A DNA stretch of 64,000 nucleotides from an uncultured beta proteobacterium (GTDB lineage: Bacteria > Pseudomonadota > Gammaproteobacteria > Burkholderiales > Burkholderiaceae_E): positions 113,936 through 177,935 of the forward strand of contig CAIZNI010000029.1 in the NCBI GenBank assembly GCA_903934295.1. The letters run 5' to 3'. Both the position numbers and the translations under genes were made by a program. Below the pieces are notes generated by a model. That model saw nothing but the letters and a program-made list of their open reading frames with translations. It had not been told where the DNA came from and did no database searches. This document shows positions 20,905-29,318 of this stretch, in pieces (the first letter of the stretch is position 1; the number at the start of each line of letters is the position of its first letter).

Positions 20905-21788
20905 CCATGCCGATCGACTATCAAGCCCTGAAGCGCCGCGTCTTCAAAGACGTCGAGCAGACCTACACCTGGAAAGACTCGGCGCTGTACGCGCTGGGCG
21001 TGGGCTACGGCCACGACCCGCTCGACACCCGCCAGCTGCGCTACGTCTACGAGCAGGACCAGCTGGCGGTGCCGACCATGCCGGTGGTGATGGCCACGCC
21101 GGGCTTCTGGGTGAAGGAGCCCGACTCCGGCGTCGACTGGGTCAAGGTGCTGCACGGCGAACAAAGCCTCACGCTGCACAAGCCGCTGCCGGTGCAGGGC
21201 ACGGTGGTGGGCCAGCTCCGGGTCACCGGCATCGTCGACAAGGGGCGCGACAAGGGCGCGATCCTGGTCCAGGAACGCAAGATCTTCGACAAGGCCACCG
21301 GCGACCTGCTCGCCACCCTGGAGGGCCTCACCTTCTGCCGTGGCGACGGCGGCTTTTCCGAGAAGGACGGCAACGGTCCGGCCGGCGGCGATCCCTCGCC
21401 CCTCGCCAAGCCCGGTGTGCCCGAGGGCCCGCCCGACCTGGTGCGCGACATGCACACGATGCCGCAGGCCGCGCTCGTCTACCGGCTGTGCGCCGACCTC
21501 AATCCGCTGCACGCCGACCCGGCGGTGGCCACCGCCGCCGGCTTCAAGGCGCCGATCCTGCATGGCCTGGCCAGCTACGGCGCGGCCGGCCACGCGGTCC
21601 TGGCGGCCTGCTGCGACTACGACCCGAGCCGCCTGAAAAGCATCGGGCTGCGGTTCACCAGCCCGGTCTATCCCGGCGAGACCCTGCGGGTCGAGATGTG
21701 GCGCCGCGCGAACAAGGTGCACTTCCGCGTCCGGGTGCTGGCGCGCGACACCATCGTGCTGAACAACGGCATCGCCGAGATCGCCTGA
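20901..21788 (+). CDS. MaoC-family (R)-specific enoyl-CoA hydratase
   Basis: 295 residues of double hot-dog type. The C-terminal half has the hydratase 2 motif [17 protein letters not shown] followed by [10 protein letters not shown], supplying the catalytic Asp and His; the N-terminal half ([13 protein letters not shown]) is the degenerate partner domain, as in peroxisomal multifunctional enzyme hydratase 2. It would hydrate trans-2-enoyl-CoA to (R)-3-hydroxyacyl-CoA. ATG at 20901 (a second ATG lies at 20907). The acyl-CoA dehydrogenase gene follows after 47 bases, matching consecutive beta-oxidation steps. Confidence 0.92.
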   Translation: MTMPIDYQALKRRVFKDVEQTYTWKDSALYALGVGYGHDPLDTRQLRYVYEQDQLAVPTMPVVMATPGFWVKEPDSGVDWVKVLHGEQSLTLHKPLPVQGTVVGQLRVTGIVDKGRDKGAILVQERKIFDKATGDLLATLEGLTFCRGDGGFSEKDGNGPAGGDPSPLAKPGVPEGPPDLVRDMHTMPQAALVYRLCADLNPLHADPAVATAAGFKAPILHGLASYGAAGHAVLAACCDYDPSRLKSIGLRFTSPVYPGETLRVEMWRRANKVHFRVRVLARDTIVLNNGIAEIA

Positions 21789-21835
21789 GCCCCGCGCGAA
21801 TCGCCCTGCCCCGACACCCCCCGAGAATCCCGATC

Positions 21836-22972
21836 ATGCTCAAACGCAAACTCTTCACCGCCGATCACGAACAGTTCCGCGACACCGCGCGCAAGTTCTT
21901 CGAGCGCGAAATCATGCCCCACCATGAACACTGGGAGGAGCAGGGCTATGTCGACCGCGACGCCTGGCTGAAGGCAGGCGCCACCGGCCTGCTGTGCATG
22001 AGCATGCCGCCGGCCTATGGCGGCGCGGGCGCCGACCGGCTCTACAGCACGGTGCTGATCGAGGAGGCGGCCCGGGTGGGCGCGTCGGGTCCGGGCTTCT
22101 CGCTGCACTCCGAGATCGTCTCGCCCTATCTGAACCGCTACGGCACCGAGGAACAGAAGCAGGCGTGGCTGCCGCGCATGGCGCGCGGCGAGATCATCGG
22201 CGCGATCGCGATGACCGAGCCCGGCGCGGGATCGGATCTGCAGTCGATCCGCACCACCGCCATCCGCGAGGGCGACCACTACCTGCTCAACGGCTCCAAG
22301 ACCTACATCACCAACGGCTACAACAGCGACCTGGTGATCGTGGTGGCCAAGACCGACCCCACCAAGGGCGCCAAGGGCACCAGCCTGCTGCTGGTCGAGG
22401 CCGACCGAGCCGGGTTCTCGAAAGGCCGGCGCCTGAAGAAGCTCGGCCTGAAGGCGCAGGACACCTCGGAGCTGTTCTTCGAGAACGTGCGGGTGCCCGC
22501 CGCCAACCTGCTGGGGCGCGAGGGCGAGGGCTTCATGTACCTGATGCAGGAGCTGCCCTGGGAGCGCCTGATGATCGCCCTGCGCGCGGTCGCCGCGGCC
22601 CAGGCAGCGGTCGACTGGACGCTCGAGTTCACCCGCAACCGGAAGGCCTTCGGCAAGCCGGTGTTCGACTTCCAGACCACCCGCCACAAGCTGGCCGAAT
22701 GCAGCACCCAGGTGCAGGTCGGCCGCGCCTTCGCCGACCAGTGCCTGGAGGCGGTGCTGACCGGCGAACTCGACCCGGCCACCGCCGCGATGGCCAAGTA
22801 CTGGTGCACCGACATGCAGTGCAAGGTGGTCGACGAGTGCCTGCAGATGCACGGGGGCAGCGGCTACATGCTCGAGTACCCGATCACCCGCGCCTTCGCC
22901 GATGCGCGGGTGCAGCGCATCTATGGCGGCACCAACGAGATCATGAAGGAAGTGATCGGGCGCACGCTGTAG
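21836..22972 (+). CDS. Acyl-CoA dehydrogenase, long-chain (LCAD) type
   Basis: 378 residues. FAD-loop motif AMTEPGAGSDLQSIRTTA, LNGSKTYITNGYNSD, and late segments LQMHGGSGYMLEYPITRAF and RIYGGTNEIMKEVIGRTL, closely resembling mitochondrial LCAD. The MCAD-position glutamate (YEGT) is Gly here (YGGT), as in LCAD, whose catalytic base lies on an internal helix. It would introduce the 2,3 double bond into an acyl-CoA. Start ATG at 21836 (MLKRKLFTADHEQFRDTAR). Confidence 0.93.
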   Translation: MLKRKLFTADHEQFRDTARKFFEREIMPHHEHWEEQGYVDRDAWLKAGATGLLCMSMPPAYGGAGADRLYSTVLIEEAARVGASGPGFSLHSEIVSPYLNRYGTEEQKQAWLPRMARGEIIGAIAMTEPGAGSDLQSIRTTAIREGDHYLLNGSKTYITNGYNSDLVIVVAKTDPTKGAKGTSLLLVEADRAGFSKGRRLKKLGLKAQDTSELFFENVRVPAANLLGREGEGFMYLMQELPWERLMIALRAVAAAQAAVDWTLEFTRNRKAFGKPVFDFQTTRHKLAECSTQVQVGRAFADQCLEAVLTGELDPATAAMAKYWCTDMQCKVVDECLQMHGGSGYMLEYPITRAFADARVQRIYGGTNEIMKEVIGRTL

Positions 22973-23013
22973 GACCGGCGCGCCAGGCGGCGGCGCTTCA
23001 GGGCGACGGGGTC

Positions 23014-23074
23014 GGCTCACCCCACTGCGGCTCACCCCACTGCGGCTTGCCCCCACTGCGGCTTGCCCCAGTGC
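23014..23074. repeat. Four-unit 15/16-base tandem repeat at the glpD 3' end
   Basis: Units start at 23014, 23029, 23044 and 23060 (GGCTCACCCCACTGC twice, then GGCTTGCCCCCACTGC and GGCTTGCCCCAGTGC). The third unit is 16 bases because of one extra C. The repeat straddles the end of glpD: the leftmost two units contain the TGA that now terminates the protein, reached only because of the 1-base slip. Confidence 0.9.
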
Positions 23075-24651
23075 TGCTCGCACCATTGCGCCACCGCGGC
23101 GCGCTGCTCGGCGCTGTAGTGCAGGCCCAGCTTGCTGCGCCGCCACAGCACGTCGTCGGCGCAGCGGGCCCACTCCTCGCGGTGCAGCAGCTGCAGCTCC
23201 GCCTCGTACAGCCCGGGCGCCACCTCGGGGCCCAGCGGCCCGGCGAGCAGGTCGCGGGCACGCAGGCCGTAAGCCCGGGCCAGCCGGAACACCAGCGCGG
23301 CCGGCTGCTGCGGATGCGCGTCGGACAGTGTCTGCACGAATCGCGCGAAATCCGACTGCGGATCGCGGGCCGCCCCGATGGCCGCGGCCAGGTCGCCACC
23401 CGGCAGGAACGCCTGCCGCGTCCAGGCCCCGCGCGCGGTGGGCAGTGCCGCGGTCAGCAGATCGGCCGCTTCCTCGGCCAGCTTGCGGAATGTGGTGATC
23501 TTGCCGCCCCAGACCGACAGCAGCGGTGCCTGCGTGGTGTCGAGCTCCAGCGAATAGTCGCGGGTGATCGCCGACGGATCGCCCGACTCGTCATCGAGCA
23601 GCGGCCGCACGCCGGCGTAGCGCCAGACCACCTGGGACGGACGCACCGGCCGCTCGAAATAGCGGCTGGCCTGCTCGCACAGATAGGCGATTTCATCGGC
23701 GTCGATGCGTGCTTCGCCGATCGGACCGGTGTGCTCGACATCGGTGGTGCCGATCAGGGTGAAGTCGCGCTCGTAGGGGATCGCGAAGATGATCCGCTTG
23801 TCCGGATTCTGGAAAATGTAGGCGTGATCATGGTCGAACAGGCGGGGCACGACGATGTGGCTGCCCTTGATCAGGCGAAGCGACCGGGCCCGGGGCGCGT
23901 GCGCGTGCTCGGCCAGGAACTGCGCGGCCCAGGGACCCGCCGCATTGACGAGCGCGCGGGCGCGCACCGCCTGCCGGCGCCCACCGGCGCTCTCCAGCAC
24001 CGCCTGCCAGCCGCCGGCGTCGCGCCGGGCATCGATGCACGCGGTGCGGGTGAACACTTGCGCACCGCGCTGCACCGCATCGAGCGCATTGAGCACCACC
24101 AGCCGCGCGTCGTCCACCCAGCCGTCCGAATAGACGAAGCCCCGGGTAAAGGCGGGCTTGAGCGGCGCACCGGCCGGGTGCTCGCGCAGGTTCACCGTGC
24201 GCGAGCCGGGCAGCACTTCCCGGCGCGCCAGGTGGTCGTAGAGGAAGAGCCCGAGGCGGATCATCCAGACCGGTCGCATGCCGGGGTCGTGGGGCATCAC
24301 GAAACGCAGCGGCCACAGGATGTGGGGCGCGCTTTTGAGCAGTACCTCGCGCTCGGCCAGCGCCTTGCGCACCAGCGAGAACTCGTAATGCTCGAGGTAA
24401 CGCAGGCCGCCGTGGATCAGCTTGGTCGACGATGACGAGGTGTGCGAGGCGAGGTCGTCGCGCTCGGCCAGCACCACGCCGAGCCCGCGCCCGGCGAGGT
24501 CGCGCGCGATGCCGGCGCCGTTGATGCCGCCGCCCACCACCAGCACGTCGCAGTCGAGCGGCGCGGCCGGCGCATCGGCCACGCCAGCCGCCGACCCCGG
24601 TGCCGGCCCCGCTGCCGGCGGGTTGTTCCCGTCACTGCTTCCGCCCTGCAT
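23032..24651 (-). CDS. glpD: Glycerol-3-phosphate dehydrogenase
   Basis: 539 residues. FAD-binding CDVLVVGGGINGAGIARDLA near residue 33, the family segments SSSSTKLIHGGLRYLEHYEF, PYERDFTLIGTTDVEH and SVWGGKITTFRKLAEEAA, and the C-terminal helical domain. It oxidises glycerol-3-phosphate to DHAP and feeds electrons to quinone at the inner membrane. The last residues (HWGKPQWGQAAVG) are encoded by a short tandem repeat; without a 1-base insertion the tail would read on as repeated GKPQW/GEPQW to about 22998. Divergent from glpR, whose product probably represses it. No glpF or glpK is nearby. Confidence 0.93.
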   Translation of the reverse strand: MQGGSSDGNNPPAAGPAPGSAAGVADAPAAPLDCDVLVVGGGINGAGIARDLAGRGLGVVLAERDDLASHTSSSSTKLIHGGLRYLEHYEFSLVRKALAEREVLLKSAPHILWPLRFVMPHDPGMRPVWMIRLGLFLYDHLARREVLPGSRTVNLREHPAGAPLKPAFTRGFVYSDGWVDDARLVVLNALDAVQRGAQVFTRTACIDARRDAGGWQAVLESAGGRRQAVRARALVNAAGPWAAQFLAEHAHAPRARSLRLIKGSHIVVPRLFDHDHAYIFQNPDKRIIFAIPYERDFTLIGTTDVEHTGPIGEARIDADEIAYLCEQASRYFERPVRPSQVVWRYAGVRPLLDDESGDPSAITRDYSLELDTTQAPLLSVWGGKITTFRKLAEEAADLLTAALPTARGAWTRQAFLPGGDLAAAIGAARDPQSDFARFVQTLSDAHPQQPAALVFRLARAYGLRARDLLAGPLGPEVAPGLYEAELQLLHREEWARCADDVLWRRSKLGLHYSAEQRAAVAQWCEQHWGKPQWGQAAVG

Positions 24652-24673
24652 TCGCCTGCTCAGTTCTGAAAAA

Positions 24674-24703
24674 TTGTTCGTTTTTGTTCGTTTTTATTCC
24701 TTT
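24674..24703. promoter_or_regulatory. Probable GlpR operator: phased 10-base direct repeats
   Basis: TTGTTCGTTT occurs twice in perfect tandem (24674-24683, 24684-24693), followed by an imperfect third unit TTATTCCTTT. The repeats lie just downstream of the predicted glpD promoter, covering about +1 to +27 of the leftward transcript. DeoR-family regulators such as GlpR bind TTCG-type repeats, so this is the likely repression site. It is also the most AT-rich stretch of the area. Confidence 0.6.
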
Positions 24704-24707
24704 CGAC

Positions 24708-24736
24708 ATTTAATCGCGCTTTGCCTGATCGCACAA
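24708..24736 (-). promoter_or_regulatory. Predicted sigma70 promoter of glpD
   Basis: On the minus strand a -35 TTGTGC (24736-24731) and a -10 TTAAAT (24713-24708) are separated by 17 bases; transcription would begin near 24701, inside the direct repeats. Confidence 0.5.
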
Positions 24737-24812
24737 GTTCGCGTGAGCCGCTTGCCCGAGGCCCGCCGCGCGTCTGATTCCTGCTGGCGGGCTTGCTGAT
24801 AGGCTCACGCCC

Positions 24813-25580
24813 ATGACGCCCAATCTGCGCCAGGCGCAACTGCTGGAAGAGGTCCGCCAACGCGGTTTCGCCTCGGTGGACACGCTGGCCCGCCATTTCG
24901 GGGTCACCTTGCAGACCGTGCGGCGCGATCTGGCGCTGCTGGCCGAAGCCGGACTGCTGGTGCGGTTCCACGGCGGGGTCCGGGCGCCCGCCTCGACCAT
25001 CGAGAACATCGCCTACCGTCAACGCCAGCAGCTCAACGCGCCAGCCAAGCAGCGGATCGCCCGCGCGGTGGCCCGCGCGGTGCCCGAGAACTGCTCGCTG
25101 ATCATCAACATCGGCACCACCACCGAAGCCATCGCGCGCGAACTGCTCCATCACAAGGGCCTGCGCGTGATCACCAACAACCTGAACGTCGCCGCAATCC
25201 TGTCGGACAACGCCGACTGCGAGGTGCTGGTCGCGGGCGGACAGGTGCGCTCGCGCGATCGCGGCATCGTCGGCGAGGCGACCGTCGACTTCATCGACCA
25301 GTTCAAGGTCGACATCGCGCTGATCGGCATCTCGGGCATCGAGGCCGACGGCACGCTGCGCGACTTCGACTACCGCGAGGTCAAGGTGGCCCGCACGATC
25401 ATCGCGCGCTCCCGGGAAGTCTGGCTGGCCGCCGACCACAGCAAGTTCAACCGCCCGGCGATCGTCGAACTGGCCCGGCTCGGCCAGATCGACCGGCTGT
25501 TCACCGATGCCGCACCACCGGCGCCCTTCCCCGACCTGCTGGCCGAGGCCGGCATCGACTGCGTGATCGCCCCCGACTGA
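24813..25580 (+). CDS. glpR: DeoR-family transcriptional regulator, GlpR type
   Basis: 255 residues. N-terminal winged helix (about 4-58, LEEVRQRGFASVDTLARHF then LQTVRRDLALLAEAGLLVR), the FHGGV linker, and the C-terminal sugar-phosphate sensor domain with INIGTTTEAIARELL, NNLNVAAIL and LIGISGIEADGTLRDFDYRE. GlpR represses glycerol-3-phosphate genes and is relieved by glycerol-3-phosphate. Assignment as GlpR rests on the divergent glpD 161 bases away and the operator-like repeats between them. Confidence 0.9.
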   Translation: MTPNLRQAQLLEEVRQRGFASVDTLARHFGVTLQTVRRDLALLAEAGLLVRFHGGVRAPASTIENIAYRQRQQLNAPAKQRIARAVARAVPENCSLIINIGTTTEAIARELLHHKGLRVITNNLNVAAILSDNADCEVLVAGGQVRSRDRGIVGEATVDFIDQFKVDIALIGISGIEADGTLRDFDYREVKVARTIIARSREVWLAADHSKFNRPAIVELARLGQIDRLFTDAAPPAPFPDLLAEAGIDCVIAPD

Positions 25581-25582
25581 GC

Positions 25583-25605
25583 CGCGCCGGCTAGCCGCCG
25601 GCGCG
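25583..25605. terminator. Hairpin between glpR and the convergent SUI1-family gene
   Basis: Perfect 8-base arms CGCGCCGG/CCGGCGCG with a 7-base loop occupy almost the whole 10-base gap and run into the end of the convergent gene. No T-tract; a candidate two-way transcription barrier. Confidence 0.4.
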
Positions 25606-25938
25606 CCGGGTCTTGAAACCCTGACGGGTCAGTTCCGCGATCACCGTGTCCCGGTGGTCGCCCTGCACCTCGATCAGTCCGTCCCTGACGGTGCCGCCAG
25701 TGCCGCAGCGCTGGCGCAGTTGCTGGCCCAGGCGCGCGAGCGCCACCGCGTCCAGGGGCAGGCCGGCGATGACGGTGACGCCCTTGCCCTTGCGGCCCTT
25801 GGTCTCCAGGCGGATGCGGGCGATGCCGTCGCCCGCGGGCGCGGCGGCCGCCGCCCGGCAGGCGCACTGCGCGAGCGCACGGCCGCAATCCGGGCACAGG
25901 CGCCCGAGTTCGGTGGAATAGACCGGTCGACTGGACAT
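25591..25938 (-). CDS. yciH: SUI1/eIF1-family translation factor (YciH)
   Basis: 115 residues. A short N-terminal region with two CxxC-like pairs (LCPDCGRALAQCAC) and a SUI1 domain (about 45-115): IRLETKGRKGKGVTVIAGLP and the GTGGTVRDGLIEVQGDHRD segment. YciH-type proteins bind the 30S subunit and influence initiation fidelity. It follows the Bug receptor gene by 16 bases on the same strand. Confidence 0.92.
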   Translation of the reverse strand: MSSRPVYSTELGRLCPDCGRALAQCACRAAAAAPAGDGIARIRLETKGRKGKGVTVIAGLPLDAVALARLGQQLRQRCGTGGTVRDGLIEVQGDHRDTVIAELTRQGFKTRRAGG

Positions 25939-25954
25939 CGCGCTCGCCCGCCCG

Positions 25955-26929
25955 TCACTCGGGCGTGAGGCCTTTCTTCTGCACCACCTCGCGCCAGCGC
26001 TCGATCTCCTTGCGCTGGAACTCGGCGTACTCCTCGGGGCGCCCGGCGACCACGTCGAAGCCGAGCTGCGAGAAACGGGTCCGCACTTCCGGCGAGTTCA
26101 GCGCCGCCACCAGCTCGGCGTGCAGGCGGGCGATCACGTCGCGCGGCATGCCGCGCGGTCCCATGAACGCCTGCCAGGAAGTGACCACGAAGCCGGGAAC
26201 GCCCTGCTCGAGCATGGTCGGGGTGTCGGGCAGTTGGGGGCGGCGGACCTGGCTGGTGACCGCCAGCGCCTTGAGGCGGCCGCTGGTGATGTGCGGCATC
26301 GCCGCGCCCAGGTTCTGGAACGAGACGTCGACGTTGCCGCCCATCAGGTCGGACATCGCGGCGGAACCGCCCCGGTACGGGATGTGGACGCCGAAGGTAC
26401 CGGTCTGCAGCTTGAAGAGTTCGGCCGACAGGTGGTCCGACGAGCCGGTGCCCGAGGACGCGTAGGTGAGCCGGCCGGGGTTGCGGCGCGCATAGGCGAC
26501 GAGTTCCTTCACATCGGACACCGGGAACTTCGCACCGGCCACCAGCACGTTGGGCGTGGTCACCGCCAGGGTGAGTGGCTCGAGGTCCTTCACCGGGTCG
26601 TAAGCCAGCTTGGGCTGCAGCGCCGCATTGATCGCAAAGGTGCCGATCGAGCCGACCATCAGGGTGTAGCCATCGGGCGCCGAGCGCATCACATATTCGG
26701 CCGCGATCGCGCCATTGGCCCCGGGTCGGTTTTCGACCACCACGTTCTGGCCGATGGTGGTCTGCATCCGGGCGGCCACGCTGCGCGCGACGACATCCGA
26801 GGAGCCGCCGGCCACGAAGGGCACGACGATGCGGATGGGCTTGCTCGGATAGGGCTGGGCCAGCGCGGCCGCCGGCAGCATCGCGGCGGCGGCGGCAATA
26901 CCCGCAACCCGCAGGCAAAAGCGTCTCAT
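25955..26929 (-). CDS. Bug-family (TctC) periplasmic solute receptor
   Basis: 324 residues; signal peptide 1-24 (LRVAGIAAAAAMLPAAALAQ). Signatures KPIRIVVPFVAGGSSDVVAR, VVENRPGANGAIAAEYVMR and SSGTGSSDHLSAELFK. Periplasmic binding of a small carboxylate is inferred from the family. No transporter membrane genes adjoin; the downstream SUI1-family gene is only 16 bases away and possibly co-transcribed, although unrelated in function. Confidence 0.93.
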   Translation of the reverse strand: MRRFCLRVAGIAAAAAMLPAAALAQPYPSKPIRIVVPFVAGGSSDVVARSVAARMQTTIGQNVVVENRPGANGAIAAEYVMRSAPDGYTLMVGSIGTFAINAALQPKLAYDPVKDLEPLTLAVTTPNVLVAGAKFPVSDVKELVAYARRNPGRLTYASSGTGSSDHLSAELFKLQTGTFGVHIPYRGGSAAMSDLMGGNVDVSFQNLGAAMPHITSGRLKALAVTSQVRRPQLPDTPTMLEQGVPGFVVTSWQAFMGPRGMPRDVIARLHAELVAALNSPEVRTRFSQLGFDVVAGRPEEYAEFQRKEIERWREVVQKKGLTPE

Positions 26930-27027
26930 GGCGTGTCTCCTGTCGTTGTTGTGGCGTCAGGAATATCAGTTTTCTGACCGCCCGCCAAGGCAGCCGTGAG
27001 CGCGCGGCCCACCGGCGGCGCGCGGAC

Positions 27028-28263
27028 TCAGGCGGACGTGAGGGTGGGCAGCGCGGTCACGAAACGGGTGCCCGGCCGGCACAGCGGGGTCAGCCGCTCG
27101 ATGAGCTCGTCGCGCCGGGTCCAGGGCAGGATCAGCACGACATCGGCAGGCGTGTCGCGCAGCCGCGCTTCGGGCACCACCGGGATGCGCGATCCCGGCA
27201 GCCAGGTGTTCTGTCGCTGCGGCGAATCATCGGCCACGTACTCGATCAGTTCCGGGCCGATGCCCGCGTAATTGAGCAGCGTGATGCCTCTGGCACAGGC
27301 CCCCCAGCCGGCCACGCGACGGCCGGCATTCTTCTCGGCGCGCAAAAAGGCCAGCAACGCATCCCGGATGCGATCGGCCTGGGTCTGGAAGCCCGCATAC
27401 AAGGCCGGCGATCCGACACTGGCCAGCGACTCGCTTTCGCGCATGCGGTAGAGCGATCGCTCCGGCGTGCGCCGGGATGACTGCCGCCCGGCCCACACCC
27501 GAAGCGATCCGCCCTCGTCGGGCAGCGTCTGGACATCCCAGACCGCCAGTTCATGGCGGGCCAGCATCCGCTCCAGCGACTGCAGCGACAGGTACAGGCT
27601 ACGCTCATGACGAACCGCATCGAACTGATGACCGCGGACCGTCGCGAGCAGGTGGGGAAATTCCAGGGAAACCGCGCCGCGATCGGCCAGCAGCTCCGCG
27701 GCCGTGGCCAGCATCTCGTGAGGGTCGGCGACCTGCTCGAGGCGGTTGTCGATGATCACCAGATCGACGCGACCACGATCGGCCACGAAACGCTGCGCCG
27801 CGCGCCGATCAAAGACACCCTCGATCCGGTCGATGCCGGGCGACGGCGATCCGTGGGCGCTGCCGATGTCGGACAGGACGGCGGTGCAGCCCATGATCTG
27901 ATCGACGAACAGCCCCAGCAGCTCGCCGGCACCGGCATCGAACTGCACGATCTGCGATCCGGGGTCGAGCCGCAGCAGGGACAGGGCCGCTTCAAGGTAG
28001 TCGCGGTCATGTGCCGGCGCGCGGCGCCGCCCGAGCGCGAGCGATTCGCCCGCATCGCGCCCCGGCGGGGGTGACGAGAACAGCTCGGTCCGCTGGACCA
28101 GCCCGCAGGACAGGCAGCCCAGGACCCGCAACGGGAACGCCGGCTCGGTCTGGGTCAGTTCAGCCGGGCGGATCAGCCGGGCGGTCGACGGCAGGACGCC
28201 GAGGTCGATGACTTCTTCGCCCGGCGCCAGCCCGAACACCGAATGGCAATGGCGACATTTCAT
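27028..28263 (-). CDS. C-methyltransferase-like protein (TylCIII/TcaB9 type) with altered active site
   Basis: 411 residues in the order of sugar C-3-methyltransferases: N-terminal zinc ribbon (C3, C6, C50, C53), central Rossmann SAM domain (about 85-250, glycine loop FDAGAGELLG), and C-terminal Methyltransf_14-like domain (about 280-411, GWGACARGITLLNYAGI, then YVADDSPQRQNTWLPGSRIP). The catalytic segment normally like FDTIYHEHFSY reads FDAVRHERSLY (R218, H219, E220, R221), so the Tyr and second His thought to act in catalysis are both Arg. No sugar-biosynthesis genes adjoin. Function is uncertain. Confidence 0.8.
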   Translation of the reverse strand: MKCRHCHSVFGLAPGEEVIDLGVLPSTARLIRPAELTQTEPAFPLRVLGCLSCGLVQRTELFSSPPPGRDAGESLALGRRRAPAHDRDYLEAALSLLRLDPGSQIVQFDAGAGELLGLFVDQIMGCTAVLSDIGSAHGSPSPGIDRIEGVFDRRAAQRFVADRGRVDLVIIDNRLEQVADPHEMLATAAELLADRGAVSLEFPHLLATVRGHQFDAVRHERSLYLSLQSLERMLARHELAVWDVQTLPDEGGSLRVWAGRQSSRRTPERSLYRMRESESLASVGSPALYAGFQTQADRIRDALLAFLRAEKNAGRRVAGWGACARGITLLNYAGIGPELIEYVADDSPQRQNTWLPGSRIPVVPEARLRDTPADVVLILPWTRRDELIERLTPLCRPGTRFVTALPTLTSA

Positions 28264-28559
28264 GGGTCAGGAGATTCAGGGCTGGACGCGCCCGCCTTGG
28301 CGCAAGAATCAGGAAACTTTCCGTTTGGGCAACTTCTTTCCGTATCTTAAACGCATCGAAGAAAGACCGGATGAGGCTGACGGTCAAGCGGGACCGCGGT
28401 GCGGGCGCCGCCGACGGCATGCGCTGCGACATCGACGGCGACCGGTGGTGCGGCCAGGCGATGGGCTCGCCCGAGCGGGATGGGGTGATGGTGTTCAATC
28501 GCCACGGCCAGCCAGCCGGTCTGTGCGCTGCCTGTGAACACGCGCGGCGTGCCCGGCGC
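28264..28559. other. 296-base gap with an orphan coding-like stretch
   Basis: The first 100 bases are AT-richer and probably hold promoters for the leftward methyltransferase-like gene (a GGAAAGTTTCC palindrome is included). From 28371 a rightward frame opens with strongly G/C-biased third positions and Cys-containing text (MRCDIDGDRWCGQAMG, GLCAACEHARRAR) but has no stop until 29261, deep inside the antisense of the DsbA-family gene. It may be a gene remnant; a functional product is not established. Confidence 0.3.
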
Positions 28560-29234
28560 CTAACTGCGCAGCGCGAACTCGGCTGCCGGCAGCTTCGCGG
28601 CGCGTTCGAAGGCGCGCAGCAAGGCGTCCTTGCCCTGGGCGCCGTTGACCGCGACCCGGCCGTTGACCACGAAGAAGGGCACGCCACCGATGCCGGCATC
28701 GCGCGCATCCTGGTCGGCCTGCGCCACCGCCTCGAGCAGCGCGCCCTCGGCCAGTGCCGGCTCGATGTCGGCATCCTGCAGGCCGGCGCCGCGGGCGATG
28801 TCGATCAGCGTGGCACGGTCGGTGAGGTCGCGCGAGTCCTGGAAGTAGGCTTTGAACAGCGCCTCGGACAGCGCCGACTGCAGCGCCGGGCCGCCGGCCT
28901 GCAGGGCGGCGGTGAGCAGCGCGTGCGGGCGCAGGGTACTGGGCTGGCGGGCGATCCGGTCGAGGGCCAGGTCGAGTGCGACCTCGCCCGCGGCGGCACG
29001 CACATTGGCGTACAGCCGGCTGGTGTCGGCGCTGCCGAACTTGCTGCGCAGATAGTCCTCACGGGCGATGCCCTCGGGCGGCATCACCGGGTTGAGCTGG
29101 AACGGATGCCAGACCACCTCGGGCACCGGCAGTGCCGGGTTGGCGTCACACCAGGCCTGAACAGCCGACTCGAGCTGGCGCTTGCCGATGAAGCACCACG
29201 GACACACCACATCGGACACGACATCGATACGCAT
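28560..29234 (-). CDS. DsbA-family oxidoreductase, FrnE type
   Basis: 224 residues. Thioredoxin-like fold with N-terminal SDVVCPWCFIGKRQLE (CPWC redox pair at about residues 11-14) and the cis-Pro segment GIGGVPFFVVNGRVAVNGAQ. No signal peptide, so it is a cytoplasmic FrnE-type protein; relatives act as disulfide isomerases or, in HCCA isomerases, bind glutathione. GGGAGAG precedes the ATG at 29234. Divergent from the third Bug receptor. Confidence 0.92.
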   Translation of the reverse strand: MRIDVVSDVVCPWCFIGKRQLESAVQAWCDANPALPVPEVVWHPFQLNPVMPPEGIAREDYLRSKFGSADTSRLYANVRAAAGEVALDLALDRIARQPSTLRPHALLTAALQAGGPALQSALSEALFKAYFQDSRDLTDRATLIDIARGAGLQDADIEPALAEGALLEAVAQADQDARDAGIGGVPFFVVNGRVAVNGAQGKDALLRAFERAAKLPAAEFALRS

Positions 29235-29318
29235 GGATCTCTCCCTTGGAAACAGGCGTGAGGATATAGTCTCGCCACCCGAACGAGGGCATAAAACCAG
29301 ACCGACATGGAGACACGC

